64,000 nucleotides of DNA from Flavobacteriales bacterium (GCA_018401695.1 JAGYKD010000003.1:124001-188000); one strand, 5' to 3'; shown: positions 8,503-18,766, counted from the first letter of the stretch. Notes: generated by a model not told the origin, from the letters alone. Numbers and translations are program-made.

Positions 8503-11500
8503 TTATCGAACCAGATTTACTTTTCCTCTGAACTCATGCCATTCTCCGTAAAAGTCCCGAACTCTTATTCGGTACACGTATACGTCTTGCTTGGCAAGTT
8601 TATCGGCATGGAATCCGTTCCACCCTTTCTCTAGGGGTTCCATATTTTCCATGTAGATGAGTTCGTCTCCCCAGCGGTTAAAGATCCACATTTCGGCTTC
8701 TACCATACCGCGGCCTTCAATTTTGAAGAAGTCGTTTAGACCGTCCTCGTTGGGTGAGAAGGAGTTGGGAATGAATACGGTGAAATCGGGATTAATGCTC
8801 AGCACATGGGTAATGGAGTCAGAACAGCCATTTTCGGTAGCTACCCATAGATAAATGTAATAAGTTCCGGTATCTGCAGGGTATACATGAGATACATTCA
8901 TGGAACTGTGGGTGGTTCCATCGCCCATGTCCCAATAGAATTGGTTGGGTCCACCCAAGCTTTGATTGAAGAACTCAATGTTTCTGTTTACAATGGTTGG
9001 TTCTTCCGGGGTAAACTTGAATTGAGCATCGGGTAGGGCATGCACTTCAATCATGTCGTTTACGGTAACGGAGGTATCGCATCCTTTGTCGGAGATGGCA
9101 TACATGCTTACGGTATAGAATCCGGGGTTCATGTACCACTGGTTTGGATCGTCTTGATTTGAGGTATTTCCATTGCCCAAATCCCAAGTAATTCCGGTTA
9201 CGGTATTGTCGCCGGGAATGGTGGTTTGGTTTTCGAAATACACCCGAAGCGGGGCACAACCTTCCACCGGATCTGCGGTAAAGTTGATGCGCGGTCTAGG
9301 GAAGATAGAAACGGGTTTGGTGATGGAGTCGATACATCCATGGTTGGATGAAGCCATTAAGGTAACTTGATAGGTACCATCGGCGGCATATTGTACCACC
9401 GGATCTACGGTGTACGATGTGGGCACGCTGTCGGATCCGAAGTTCCAGGTATATCCGGTGATGGATCCCCCTGCAATGGAAGAGCTGTTGTTAAAAATCA
9501 CAGGTTCTCTGGAGCAAACGCTCTGAGCGGAAAAGTCAGGCTCAGGCAAAGGCCAAACGGTAGTGTTTCCGGTTACGGTATCGGTACAACCATTGGAAGA
9601 GGTAACAATTAAGGTAATGGGGAATGCTCCGGGAGCACCATAGGTATGGTTAAAGGTAGCGTTGGTATAGTTTCCTCCATCGCCGGTGGTCCACTGCCAT
9701 TGGCTGATTTGATCGTTTTGCACGGTGGAGTTGTCGGTGAAAGGAGAGGGTGCTGTATGGCAAGTATTCGGCGCGGTAAAAGCAGCCACAGGCCAATGGT
9801 AATTGGTGTATGGAATAGATATGGTATCGGTACACCCTTCGTTGGAAGTAGCGATGAGGGTAACATTATAGGTACCGTTATCGGCATAGGTATGGGTGGG
9901 CGAGTTAGCCGAAGAGCTGTTTCCGTCGTCAAAATCCCAATCCCAGGTGGCAATAGAGCCAGGCGCAGGAATGGAGGATTGGTTAATGAATGGAGCAATC
10001 ATACCGCAAGAGGGGGGCAGCGCAAAGTTGGTAACCGGCTTAGGAGTAATAAGCAAGGGATTGGTAACGGTATCGGTACATCCCCCTTGACCGGTCACTA
10101 CTAGCGTAATGTTATACTGTCCATGGGTGCCATACAGGTGAGCAGGGTTTTGCTGATTCGAGCTGTTTCCGTCACCAAAGTCCCATTGCCAGTTAGCGAT
10201 GGTTGAATTAGGAATGGTAGACTGGTCAGAGAAGGGCGCGGGAGTTTCGTCGCAGGTTTGTGGTACGCTAAAGGCGGCTTGGGGAATGGACCAAGTGGTG
10301 AAAGGCTGTACGAGCGTATCGGAACACCCTTCGTTGGAAACCACAATAAGGGAGATGTTGTAGGATCCTGGATTGGTGTATTGGTGCGTAGGATTTTGTT
10401 GGTTGGAGCTTTGTCCATTACCAAAGTTCCATTGGTTGGAAGTTATGGTACCGGGCTGAGCAATGGAAGAAAGGTTAGAGAATGCATTGGTCAAACCGCA
10501 AGAATCGGGCAGAGTGAAGCCTGCAACCGGGGTAGGAGGGATGTTGATTGGATTTGCAGCGGTATCGGTACATCCACCCACGCCTGTTACCACCAGGGTG
10601 ACGTTGTATTGACCATGCTGAGGGTAGCTGTAAGCGGGGTTTTGGGTATTGCCGTTTTGTCCGTTTCCATAGCTCCAATCCCACTGGGTGATTTGGGAGT
10701 TTTGAATGGTAGAGAGGTCTTGGAATGGCACGGCATTTCCATGGCAGGTTTGCGGTCCGGAGAAGGCAGCCTGTGGAATGGCATATACAGTGAAGTTCTG
10801 TGTTGTGGTATCGGTACAGCCGTCGGCGGTGGTTACCGCATGGGTAATGGCATAAGTGCCCGGACTTTGATAATTAAAGGCAGCGTTTTGGGTATTGAGC
10901 GTTTGCCCGTTGCCCAAATCCCAATGGTAGGTATTGATGTTCCCGGGCTGAGCTACCGCACTTGTACTGAGGAAACTGTCGCTGAGTCCACAGGAATCCG
11001 GCATGGTAAAGGAAGCGGTAGGAGTAGGGGGAACCACCACCACTTGGGTAGCGGTATCGGTACATCCGCCGGGACCTGTAACTACCAGTGAGGTATTATA
11101 GGTTCCGTGTTGTGGGTAATTGTAATTGGGGCTTTGCTGATTGGAGTTTTGTCCATTGCCGTAATCCCAGTTGTATGCAAGGTTTCCACCGCCTTGAACG
11201 GAGGAGGTATTGGTAAAAGGCACGGCATTGCCGTGGCAGGTTTGGGGCGCAGTGTATTGTGCGTTTGGAATGGCGTAAACGGTAAAGTTTTGGGTTTCGG
11301 TGTCTACGCAGCCGTTGGAAGAAGTAGTGGTGAGAGTAATAGGATATGTTCCGGGAGTGGCAAAATTAAAGTTGGGGTTTTGCTGTCCGGAAGTTTGTCC
11401 ATTACCTAAGTTCCATTGATTAGAGGTAATGGTGCCCGGAGAGGCGATGGTAGAAGTATTGGTAATTTGTCCTGTTAGCCCGCAGGGAGGAGGCAATGTA

Positions 11501-13125
11501 AATGAGGCGACAGGTACCGGGTGCACGGTAACCTGTTGTGTGGCGGTATCGCTGCAATTTCCGGCTCCGGTGGCAATGAGGGTGACGGTGTAGGTGCCGG
11601 ATTGTTGGTAATTATGCCAAGGACTTTGTTGGAATGAGCTGTTTCCATTGCCAAAATCCCAGGTATAAGTCATATTTCCCCAACCGGGCAAGGTACTTTG
11701 GTTAATAAAGGGTAGGTTGTTTCCGGTACATACAGACTGGAAGGTAAATGCAGCGGTAGGTATGGCATTTACATTAATTTGCTGTGTAATGGTATCGTAG
11801 CAACCGGCATTATCGCCCACAATAAGAGAGACATTATAGCTTCCCGGTGCGGCATAGGTATGGCCTGGATTTTGTTGATTTGAGGTGTTTCCATCGCCAA
11901 AATCCCAGGCGTGAGAAACCAAGGTACCGGGGCTGGAAATAGAGGAGAGGTCGGTGAATTGCTTGTTTAGTCCGCAGAGCGTATCCATGGAGAATCCGGG
12001 TTGAATTACCGGAGGGACAGTAACGGGCAGGGTAACGGTGTCGGCACAGCCTGCGGGAGCTTCGGCAATAAGGGTTACGTTATAGGTGCCGGGTTGTTGG
12101 TACTGGTGGATAGGACTTTGTCCTGTTCCCGAGTTTCCATCGCCAAAATCCCAGGACCAATTGGAGGGCCAGGAATTGGGAATAATGGTAGAGTCGGTGA
12201 ACTGAATGGTACCGTTGCAGAGGTTGGATGTGGTGAAATGGGCTACAGGAACAATGGGTTGAATATTGGTTGAAAGGGTTGCGTTACATCCGGTTTGGGA
12301 GGTTAAGGTTACCGACCAAGGAATTACATTAAGATGTGGGTTTTGAATAGTAACTGAAGGGGTTGTAGCTCCGTTGCTCCATAAATAATTAGCAAATCCG
12401 GCTGGGGCGGTTAGGGTTGCCAGGGTGTCGCCTTGACAATAGGCTATATCGATTTGAAGAGGGCGACATTCTGCCACTAAATATCCATGACCGGAGTGGC
12501 CGCCCCAGCCGCAGTCACCCGATTGGGCTTCAATAGTAACGGTTTGACCTGAGAGCTGAGAAAGGTCAATACCGGATTTTGTCCAGTTTTTCCAAACATA
12601 TCCTGCATAGCTTCCCCAGCCCGGAAGGTTTGGATTTGCCCAAACATTTAGAAAGGTACAGGGTACTATTTGTCCGTTTTGGTTTCGAACTTGAATTTGA
12701 AATTTGGGTTGGTCAGGAACCGGGTGTCCTGCAGGGTATTGAAGAACAACGGCATATTCATAGGTAAAAAGCGTATTTTGATTGTTCACCACAAAAGAAT
12801 AGGCAAGGCGCTCAGCTTGACGTCCTCCGGAGCTGTTTCCCAAACGAGCTGACTGGTTATATCCGGGAGGCACCCGTTGGAGCATGGGCACAATATTATC
12901 CGTACCCGGAGTCATAATGGTGTGTCGCCCATTGACTATGACATTGGGAACATTGATATTGATGGTTGGACAACAAATTCCGGTTCCACCTGTCCAGTTT
13001 TGGAAGTTGCCAAAAGAGAAGTCCGCATTGGGGCAACCGAAATTCCCTTGTGCGTTAGATTTAGGGACTACACCTAGCAATAAGGCTAGAGCCAAAAGAA
13101 CAAAAGGGGGTATACGTTTAATCAT
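8503..13125 (-). CDS. Giant secreted PKD-repeat protein with T9SS type B sorting domain (paralogue 1)
   Basis: 1,540 residues. Signal peptide MIKRIPPFVLLALALLLGVV...SNAQG. Next comes an N-terminal beta-rich domain of about 200 residues (CPNADFSFGNFQNW ... CRPLQIDIAYCQGDTLATL), then 14 consecutive PKD-like domains of about 80 residues each. These carry the signature WDFGDGNSSNQQNP...HTY..PGTYNVTL and end in GC.DT. Nearly every repeat has two cysteines, one near its start and one in GC.DT, so one disulfide per domain is plausible. The last 90 residues (IPNSFSPNEDGLNDFFKI ... FNRWG ... VYVYRIRVRDFYGEW) form the gliding-motility-associated CHU_C/type B sorting domain that directs T9SS export. Expected to be a cell-surface or released adhesin. 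A close paralogue follows immediately upstream on the same strand. Confidence 0.92.
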   Translation of the reverse strand: MIKRIPPFVLLALALLLGVVPKSNAQGNFGCPNADFSFGNFQNWTGGTGICCPTININVPNVIVNGRHTIMTPGTDNIVPMLQRVPPGYNQSARLGNSSGGRQAERLAYSFVVNNQNTLFTYEYAVVLQYPAGHPVPDQPKFQIQVRNQNGQIVPCTFLNVWANPNLPGWGSYAGYVWKNWTKSGIDLSQLSGQTVTIEAQSGDCGWGGHSGHGYLVAECRPLQIDIAYCQGDTLATLTAPAGFANYLWSNGATTPSVTIQNPHLNVIPWSVTLTSQTGCNATLSTNIQPIVPVAHFTTSNLCNGTIQFTDSTIIPNSWPSNWSWDFGDGNSGTGQSPIHQYQQPGTYNVTLIAEAPAGCADTVTLPVTVPPVIQPGFSMDTLCGLNKQFTDLSSISSPGTLVSHAWDFGDGNTSNQQNPGHTYAAPGSYNVSLIVGDNAGCYDTITQQINVNAIPTAAFTFQSVCTGNNLPFINQSTLPGWGNMTYTWDFGNGNSSFQQSPWHNYQQSGTYTVTLIATGAGNCSDTATQQVTVHPVPVASFTLPPPCGLTGQITNTSTIASPGTITSNQWNLGNGQTSGQQNPNFNFATPGTYPITLTTTSSNGCVDTETQNFTVYAIPNAQYTAPQTCHGNAVPFTNTSSVQGGGNLAYNWDYGNGQNSNQQSPNYNYPQHGTYNTSLVVTGPGGCTDTATQVVVVPPTPTASFTMPDSCGLSDSFLSTSAVAQPGNINTYHWDLGNGQTLNTQNAAFNYQSPGTYAITHAVTTADGCTDTTTQNFTVYAIPQAAFSGPQTCHGNAVPFQDLSTIQNSQITQWDWSYGNGQNGNTQNPAYSYPQHGQYNVTLVVTGVGGCTDTAANPINIPPTPVAGFTLPDSCGLTNAFSNLSSIAQPGTITSNQWNFGNGQSSNQQNPTHQYTNPGSYNISLIVVSNEGCSDTLVQPFTTWSIPQAAFSVPQTCDETPAPFSDQSTIPNSTIANWQWDFGDGNSSNQQNPAHLYGTHGQYNITLVVTGQGGCTDTVTNPLLITPKPVTNFALPPSCGMIAPFINQSSIPAPGSIATWDWDFDDGNSSSANSPTHTYADNGTYNVTLIATSNEGCTDTISIPYTNYHWPVAAFTAPNTCHTAPSPFTDNSTVQNDQISQWQWTTGDGGNYTNATFNHTYGAPGAFPITLIVTSSNGCTDTVTGNTTVWPLPEPDFSAQSVCSREPVIFNNSSSIAGGSITGYTWNFGSDSVPTSYTVDPVVQYAADGTYQVTLMASSNHGCIDSITKPVSIFPRPRINFTADPVEGCAPLRVYFENQTTIPGDNTVTGITWDLGNGNTSNQDDPNQWYMNPGFYTVSMYAISDKGCDTSVTVNDMIEVHALPDAQFKFTPEEPTIVNRNIEFFNQSLGGPNQFYWDMGDGTTHSSMNVSHVYPADTGTYYIYLWVATENGCSDSITHVLSINPDFTVFIPNSFSPNEDGLNDFFKIEGRGMVEAEMWIFNRWGDELIYMENMEPLEKGWNGFHADKLAKQDVYVYRIRVRDFYGEWHEFRGKVNLVR
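8991..11253 (-). repeat. Block shared identically with the paralogous PKD gene (copy A)
   Basis: Bases 8991-11253 match 13966-16228 at a constant offset of 4,975 bp with no difference found in the stretches compared. The match continues to 11295 with one mismatch. It covers about 754 codons: several PKD repeats and the start of the last PKD domain before the sorting domain. Outside it the two genes differ by many substitutions. Confidence 0.85.
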
Positions 13126-13477
13126 AGTCTTTGTTTGCGATGACTATTATGCAAAATCCGCATCGTAAAGTTAGTAAAGAAAACTCCCCCTGGCAAAATT
13201 CTTTGAAGCGCGCCTATGTTTTGGTTGGATTTTTTTCTTAAATCCTATGGAAAATAATGCCCTGCTTTTGCTTTGCCGACGGATGTTCCGTTAGCGCATT
13301 CCATGCCCACAGAGTTATCTAGTGCATCTGCGGATATTTATTAGGTTCTATTGCCCTACCGGAGATTTTAAAAAAAAATAATATGTGGGTTAGAAGCAAT
13401 GCCTCTATACTTTGGTTGTCAAATTTGTGAAAACCGTCGTGCACAGCATGGCTTTTATTTTTTGCTTTTCGGTGATT
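13126..13477. other. Intergenic region between the two tandem PKD paralogues
   Basis: 352 bp upstream of paralogue 1 and downstream of paralogue 2. It is AT-rich, with runs of T and A, and must contain the promoter of paralogue 1 if the two are not cotranscribed. No exact minus-strand TAnnTTTG near the start, no terminator hairpin and no E or F element were found. Confidence 0.4.
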
Positions 13478-16400
13478 TTAGCGGACCAAATTTACTTTCC
13501 CTCGATACTCATACCATTCGCCGTAAAAGTCTCTAACTCTAATACGGTAAACATACACGCCTTGTTTTACCAATTCCTGGGCATAAGATCCATCCCAACC
13601 TTTGGCCAAGGGTTCTAGGTTCTTAAGGTAGGCAAGTTCTTGACCCCAGCGGTTAAAGATCCACATTTCGGCTTCTGCCATGCCTCGACCTTCAATTTTA
13701 AAGACATCGTTTAATCCATCGTCATTTGGTGAAAAGGCATTGGGAATATAAATGGTAAAATCCGGATTGATGCTTAGAGGGTGGATTATAGAATCAGAAC
13801 AGCCATGCTCATTTGCTACCCACAAATAAATGTAATAGGTGCCGGTATCTGCAGGGTATACATGAGATACATTCATGGAATTGTAGGTATTCCCATCGCC
13901 CATGTCCCAATAAAACTCCGTGGGTCCACCCAGGCTTTGGTTGAAGAATTCGATGTCTCTCTCGGCAATGGTTGGTTCTTCCGGGGTAAACTTGAATTGA
14001 GCATCGGGTAGGGCATGCACTTCAATCATGTCGTTTACGGTAACGGAGGTATCGCATCCTTTGTCGGAGATGGCATACATGCTTACGGTATAGAATCCGG
14101 GGTTCATGTACCACTGGTTTGGATCGTCTTGATTTGAGGTATTTCCATTGCCCAAATCCCAAGTAATTCCGGTTACGGTATTGTCGCCGGGAATGGTGGT
14201 TTGGTTTTCGAAATACACCCGAAGCGGGGCACAACCTTCCACCGGATCTGCGGTAAAGTTGATGCGCGGTCTAGGGAAGATAGAAACGGGTTTGGTGATG
14301 GAGTCGATACATCCATGGTTGGATGAAGCCATTAAGGTAACTTGATAGGTACCATCGGCGGCATATTGTACCACCGGATCTACGGTGTACGATGTGGGCA
14401 CGCTGTCGGATCCGAAGTTCCAGGTATATCCGGTGATGGATCCCCCTGCAATGGAAGAGCTGTTGTTAAAAATCACAGGTTCTCTGGAGCAAACGCTCTG
14501 AGCGGAAAAGTCAGGCTCAGGCAAAGGCCAAACGGTAGTGTTTCCGGTTACGGTATCGGTACAACCATTGGAAGAGGTAACAATTAAGGTAATGGGGAAT
14601 GCTCCGGGAGCACCATAGGTATGGTTAAAGGTAGCGTTGGTATAGTTTCCTCCATCGCCGGTGGTCCACTGCCATTGGCTGATTTGATCGTTTTGCACGG
14701 TGGAGTTGTCGGTGAAAGGAGAGGGTGCTGTATGGCAAGTATTCGGCGCGGTAAAAGCAGCCACAGGCCAATGGTAATTGGTGTATGGAATAGATATGGT
14801 ATCGGTACACCCTTCGTTGGAAGTAGCGATGAGGGTAACATTATAGGTACCGTTATCGGCATAGGTATGGGTGGGCGAGTTAGCCGAAGAGCTGTTTCCG
14901 TCGTCAAAATCCCAATCCCAGGTGGCAATAGAGCCAGGCGCAGGAATGGAGGATTGGTTAATGAATGGAGCAATCATACCGCAAGAGGGGGGCAGCGCAA
15001 AGTTGGTAACCGGCTTAGGAGTAATAAGCAAGGGATTGGTAACGGTATCGGTACATCCCCCTTGACCGGTCACTACTAGCGTAATGTTATACTGTCCATG
15101 GGTGCCATACAGGTGAGCAGGGTTTTGCTGATTCGAGCTGTTTCCGTCACCAAAGTCCCATTGCCAGTTAGCGATGGTTGAATTAGGAATGGTAGACTGG
15201 TCAGAGAAGGGCGCGGGAGTTTCGTCGCAGGTTTGTGGTACGCTAAAGGCGGCTTGGGGAATGGACCAAGTGGTGAAAGGCTGTACGAGCGTATCGGAAC
15301 ACCCTTCGTTGGAAACCACAATAAGGGAGATGTTGTAGGATCCTGGATTGGTGTATTGGTGCGTAGGATTTTGTTGGTTGGAGCTTTGTCCATTACCAAA
15401 GTTCCATTGGTTGGAAGTTATGGTACCGGGCTGAGCAATGGAAGAAAGGTTAGAGAATGCATTGGTCAAACCGCAAGAATCGGGCAGAGTGAAGCCTGCA
15501 ACCGGGGTAGGAGGGATGTTGATTGGATTTGCAGCGGTATCGGTACATCCACCCACGCCTGTTACCACCAGGGTGACGTTGTATTGACCATGCTGAGGGT
15601 AGCTGTAAGCGGGGTTTTGGGTATTGCCGTTTTGTCCGTTTCCATAGCTCCAATCCCACTGGGTGATTTGGGAGTTTTGAATGGTAGAGAGGTCTTGGAA
15701 TGGCACGGCATTTCCATGGCAGGTTTGCGGTCCGGAGAAGGCAGCCTGTGGAATGGCATATACAGTGAAGTTCTGTGTTGTGGTATCGGTACAGCCGTCG
15801 GCGGTGGTTACCGCATGGGTAATGGCATAAGTGCCCGGACTTTGATAATTAAAGGCAGCGTTTTGGGTATTGAGCGTTTGCCCGTTGCCCAAATCCCAAT
15901 GGTAGGTATTGATGTTCCCGGGCTGAGCTACCGCACTTGTACTGAGGAAACTGTCGCTGAGTCCACAGGAATCCGGCATGGTAAAGGAAGCGGTAGGAGT
16001 AGGGGGAACCACCACCACTTGGGTAGCGGTATCGGTACATCCGCCGGGACCTGTAACTACCAGTGAGGTATTATAGGTTCCGTGTTGTGGGTAATTGTAA
16101 TTGGGGCTTTGCTGATTGGAGTTTTGTCCATTGCCGTAATCCCAGTTGTATGCAAGGTTTCCACCGCCTTGAACGGAGGAGGTATTGGTAAAAGGCACGG
16201 CATTGCCGTGGCAGGTTTGGGGCGCAGTATATTGTGCGTTTGGAATGGCGTAAACGGTAAAGTTTTGGGTGTCGGCGTCTGCACAACCGTTGGCTGATGT
16301 CGTATTTAAAATAATGGTGTAGGTTCCGGGACTACCGTAGGTGAAGTTCGGGTTTTGCTGACCGGAAGTTTGTCCATTGCCTAGATTCCATTGATTAGAG

Positions 16401-18109
16401 GTGATGTTGCCCGGGGAGGCAATGGTAGAAGTATTCGTAATTTGTCCTGTGAGCCCACAAGGCGGTGGTAAGGTAAAAGAGGCGACAGGTAGAGGGTTGA
16501 CACTAACCTGCTGGGTAAGAGTATCGCTACAATTTCCTGTACCGGTTGCAATCAAGGTAACATTGTATGTGCCTGCTTGTTGATAGTTATGGGCAGGACT
16601 GGGTAGCGTGGAGCTATTTCCGTCTCCAAAGTCCCATTGGTAGGTCATTTGACTTCCGCCGGCTACAGTACTTGTATTAAAAAATGGCAATTGGTTTCCT
16701 TCACAAACGGCTTGGAAGGTAAAGGCCGCCGTGGGAAAGGCATTAACATTGATTTGTTGAATTAAGGTATCTGTACAATTTGAGTTATCGGTAGTTACCA
16801 GACTTACATTGTAACTGCCCGGCATGGCAAAAGTATGGTTGGGGTTTTGTTGACTGCTGGTATTGCCGTCTCCAAAGTCCCAAGCCCAATTGGTAATGGT
16901 GTTGGGCGAACCTACCGTGGTGGCATCGGTAAATTGTTTGGATAATCCACAAAGGGTATCTACCGAAAACGATGTTTGAATAACAGGAGGTGGAGTTACC
17001 GGAATGACAACAGTATCTGCACAACCTGCCGGTGCTTGAGCAATTAGAGTAACATTGTAGGTCCCCGGTTGTTGATATTGATGCACCGGATTCTGCACCG
17101 TTGAGGTATTTCCGTCACCAAAATCCCAAGACCATTGGCTAGGCCAAGAGTTAGGAATTATGGTGGAATCCGTAAATTGTACCGTGCCGTTGCATAGATT
17201 AGATGTATTGAAGTGGGCCACCGGAATAAGAGGCAACACATTCGTCGTTAACATGGCCGAGCAACCTGTTTCTGAGGTGATGGTTACGGACCAGGGTATT
17301 GGGTTTATGTGGGGATTAATTACCGTTACCGAAGGGGTGGTAGCGCCATTGCTCCATGCGTAGTTCTGAAACCCTGCAGGAGCGGTTAAGGTAGCTAAGG
17401 TGTCGCCTTGGCAATAGGCAACATCGATTTGCAAAGGACGACAACGCGCTACAATGTAACCGTAACCATAATGGCCAAAGTAGGAGCAATCTGCTGATGT
17501 GATTTCTATAGTTACCGTTTGTCCAATCAAATTTGTTAAATCAATACCAGACAAAGTCCAATCTTTCCAACGGACCGACCCCTGCGAGTTCCAGCCAGGA
17601 ATATTTGGCGCAGACGCAATGTTTACAAAAGTACAAGGCACTACCAATCCATTCTGATTACGCACCTGCACTTGAAGCCTAGGTTGGGCATTCTGAGGGT
17701 GGCCTGGATCCTGCAAAACAGCCGCCCATTGGTATTCAAATAAGGTATTTTGACCGGTGACAGGAAACGAATATGTCAAGCGCTCTGCCTCAGCTCCTGT
17801 TTGGCTGTTGCCTATCCGCGCAGAAAAAGCATAACCCGGAGGAACTGTGGTTAATGCAGGAACGATGGGGTCGATGTTGGGAAACATGATGGTGTGGCGG
17901 CCGTTTACAATGGTGTTGAACACCGTCATGTTGATGGTTCCCGTACCCGGATTGTTTCCTGTGGCACCTATCCAGTTGGTGAAATTCCCCATGGAAAAAT
18001 CCGCATTCGGACAACCTAAATTGATGCCTTGCCCATGTATGGCCGAAAACAGCAAAAATGCACCAAAAAATGACAGGAATTTTTTAAAGAACGGTAACTT
18101 TTTCCCCAT
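13478..18109 (-). CDS. Giant secreted PKD-repeat protein with T9SS type B sorting domain (paralogue 2)
   Basis: 1,543 residues from ATG 18109 (MGKKLPFFKKFLSFFGAFLL). An ATG at 18136 would add nine residues before an already good signal peptide, so the later start is preferred. Architecture is the same as its downstream neighbour: signal peptide, N-terminal domain (CPNADFSMGNFTNW ... CRPLQIDVAYCQGDTLATL), 14 PKD-like repeats and a type B sorting domain (IPNAFSPNDDGLNDVFKI ... FNRWG ... VYVYRIRVRDFYGEW). The central region is identical at DNA level to paralogue 1, while the N-terminal quarter and the sorting domain have drifted. This mosaic points to recent gene conversion rather than simple duplication. 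The paired tail and head differences could give different cell-surface specificity. Confidence 0.92.
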   Translation of the reverse strand: MGKKLPFFKKFLSFFGAFLLFSAIHGQGINLGCPNADFSMGNFTNWIGATGNNPGTGTINMTVFNTIVNGRHTIMFPNIDPIVPALTTVPPGYAFSARIGNSQTGAEAERLTYSFPVTGQNTLFEYQWAAVLQDPGHPQNAQPRLQVQVRNQNGLVVPCTFVNIASAPNIPGWNSQGSVRWKDWTLSGIDLTNLIGQTVTIEITSADCSYFGHYGYGYIVARCRPLQIDVAYCQGDTLATLTAPAGFQNYAWSNGATTPSVTVINPHINPIPWSVTITSETGCSAMLTTNVLPLIPVAHFNTSNLCNGTVQFTDSTIIPNSWPSQWSWDFGDGNTSTVQNPVHQYQQPGTYNVTLIAQAPAGCADTVVIPVTPPPVIQTSFSVDTLCGLSKQFTDATTVGSPNTITNWAWDFGDGNTSSQQNPNHTFAMPGSYNVSLVTTDNSNCTDTLIQQINVNAFPTAAFTFQAVCEGNQLPFFNTSTVAGGSQMTYQWDFGDGNSSTLPSPAHNYQQAGTYNVTLIATGTGNCSDTLTQQVSVNPLPVASFTLPPPCGLTGQITNTSTIASPGNITSNQWNLGNGQTSGQQNPNFTYGSPGTYTIILNTTSANGCADADTQNFTVYAIPNAQYTAPQTCHGNAVPFTNTSSVQGGGNLAYNWDYGNGQNSNQQSPNYNYPQHGTYNTSLVVTGPGGCTDTATQVVVVPPTPTASFTMPDSCGLSDSFLSTSAVAQPGNINTYHWDLGNGQTLNTQNAAFNYQSPGTYAITHAVTTADGCTDTTTQNFTVYAIPQAAFSGPQTCHGNAVPFQDLSTIQNSQITQWDWSYGNGQNGNTQNPAYSYPQHGQYNVTLVVTGVGGCTDTAANPINIPPTPVAGFTLPDSCGLTNAFSNLSSIAQPGTITSNQWNFGNGQSSNQQNPTHQYTNPGSYNISLIVVSNEGCSDTLVQPFTTWSIPQAAFSVPQTCDETPAPFSDQSTIPNSTIANWQWDFGDGNSSNQQNPAHLYGTHGQYNITLVVTGQGGCTDTVTNPLLITPKPVTNFALPPSCGMIAPFINQSSIPAPGSIATWDWDFDDGNSSSANSPTHTYADNGTYNVTLIATSNEGCTDTISIPYTNYHWPVAAFTAPNTCHTAPSPFTDNSTVQNDQISQWQWTTGDGGNYTNATFNHTYGAPGAFPITLIVTSSNGCTDTVTGNTTVWPLPEPDFSAQSVCSREPVIFNNSSSIAGGSITGYTWNFGSDSVPTSYTVDPVVQYAADGTYQVTLMASSNHGCIDSITKPVSIFPRPRINFTADPVEGCAPLRVYFENQTTIPGDNTVTGITWDLGNGNTSNQDDPNQWYMNPGFYTVSMYAISDKGCDTSVTVNDMIEVHALPDAQFKFTPEEPTIAERDIEFFNQSLGGPTEFYWDMGDGNTYNSMNVSHVYPADTGTYYIYLWVANEHGCSDSIIHPLSINPDFTIYIPNAFSPNDDGLNDVFKIEGRGMAEAEMWIFNRWGQELAYLKNLEPLAKGWDGSYAQELVKQGVYVYRIRVRDFYGEWYEYRGKVNLVR
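13966..16228 (-). repeat. Block shared identically with the paralogous PKD gene (copy B)
   Basis: Partner of 8991-11253. The left boundary is abrupt: sequence before 13966 differs from that before 8991. The first mismatch on the right is at 16229 (A here, G at 11254). Confidence 0.85.
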
Positions 18110-18524
18110 GTCTAGTATTAATAAGTATAAAAACACTTGTTTCTTTCATGTAAAAATACTAAACTATTTTTAATACGGCAAATAGTTTTGAAAAGTATTC
18201 CTAAAGAATGGATGTACTAATGCGATGTAAAACTCAAAGTAAATATTTGATGTTCAATTTTTAAATGCACCCCAGCCCAATGTTTAATCAGAACATCTGA
18301 GTCGAAACTTTGAATTTGTCCAGGGGGCCTTTCTTATTTTAAATCCGTGAATTTTACGTCCTGAATTTTACGCGGTGTGGTGCCTATAAATCCAATTGGC
18401 GTGATCATGAACGCATCCCTTCTCCGCCGCTGCCCTAAAAGCAAGGTTTGGGCTGTGTTGCAGCCACCCCGGAGTGTCACCACAGCTTCCCAAGCGCTGG
18501 GGCAAGGACCAATTTAATTAGTAA
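18110..18524. other. Intergenic region upstream of PKD paralogue 2
   Basis: About 415 bp. The first 200 bp are AT-rich and presumably hold the promoter of the minus-strand PKD gene. No gene, tRNA or clear hairpin-plus-T terminator was found. The remainder of the 783-bp intergenic gap is occupied by a partial F element, an E element and a terminator, listed separately. Confidence 0.4.
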
Positions 18525-18592
18525 ACTTCGGCCTGTCCTGACCAGCAGCGTCAGGAAAAATCCTTGAAAACACAACACGTCAACGGGCTTAA
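18525..18592 (+). repeat. Partial family F element (copy 2)
   Basis: Contains GGCCTGTCCTGACC, a GCGTCAGG hairpin arm and the 3' end CTTGAAAACACAACACG followed by TCAACGG, matching the right half of the F copy near 32.2 kb. The left terminal repeat and the CGATTTGTCCGTG segment are missing, so it is a truncated copy. Confidence 0.55.
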
Positions 18593-18619
18593 AATAAGCA
18601 AGAAATGATAAAGAAGTTT

Positions 18620-18766
18620 GGGCGCCTTTTCCGGTGCTTGGCTTTACTCCGCAGCTCAAGCCCTTGCTTTATGGACCTTTAGGGAGCTTGCTGCGCTCCG
18701 CTCCTAAAGGCCTCCTAAAGCATAGGGCTTGCCCTTTGCGGGGTGCCGCCGCTCCCCGGGGCGCAT
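18620..18766 (-). repeat. GC-rich structured intergenic element, family E (- orientation)
   Basis: Read on the minus strand it starts GCGCCCCGGGGAGCGG and ends GGAGTAAAGCCAAGCACCGG followed by AAAAGGCGCC, matching the E 5' and 3' motifs. The inner stem pairs a CCTTTAGGAGC arm with GCTCCCTAAAGG. GAAG/CTTC extends the outer pairing. It lies between two minus-strand PKD genes. Confidence 0.75.

Noticed and set aside
10258-11091. 277-codon plus-strand frame, duplicated exactly at 15233-16066
   Set aside because: Antisense shadow of the PKD repeats. It is duplicated only because the underlying DNA block is duplicated.
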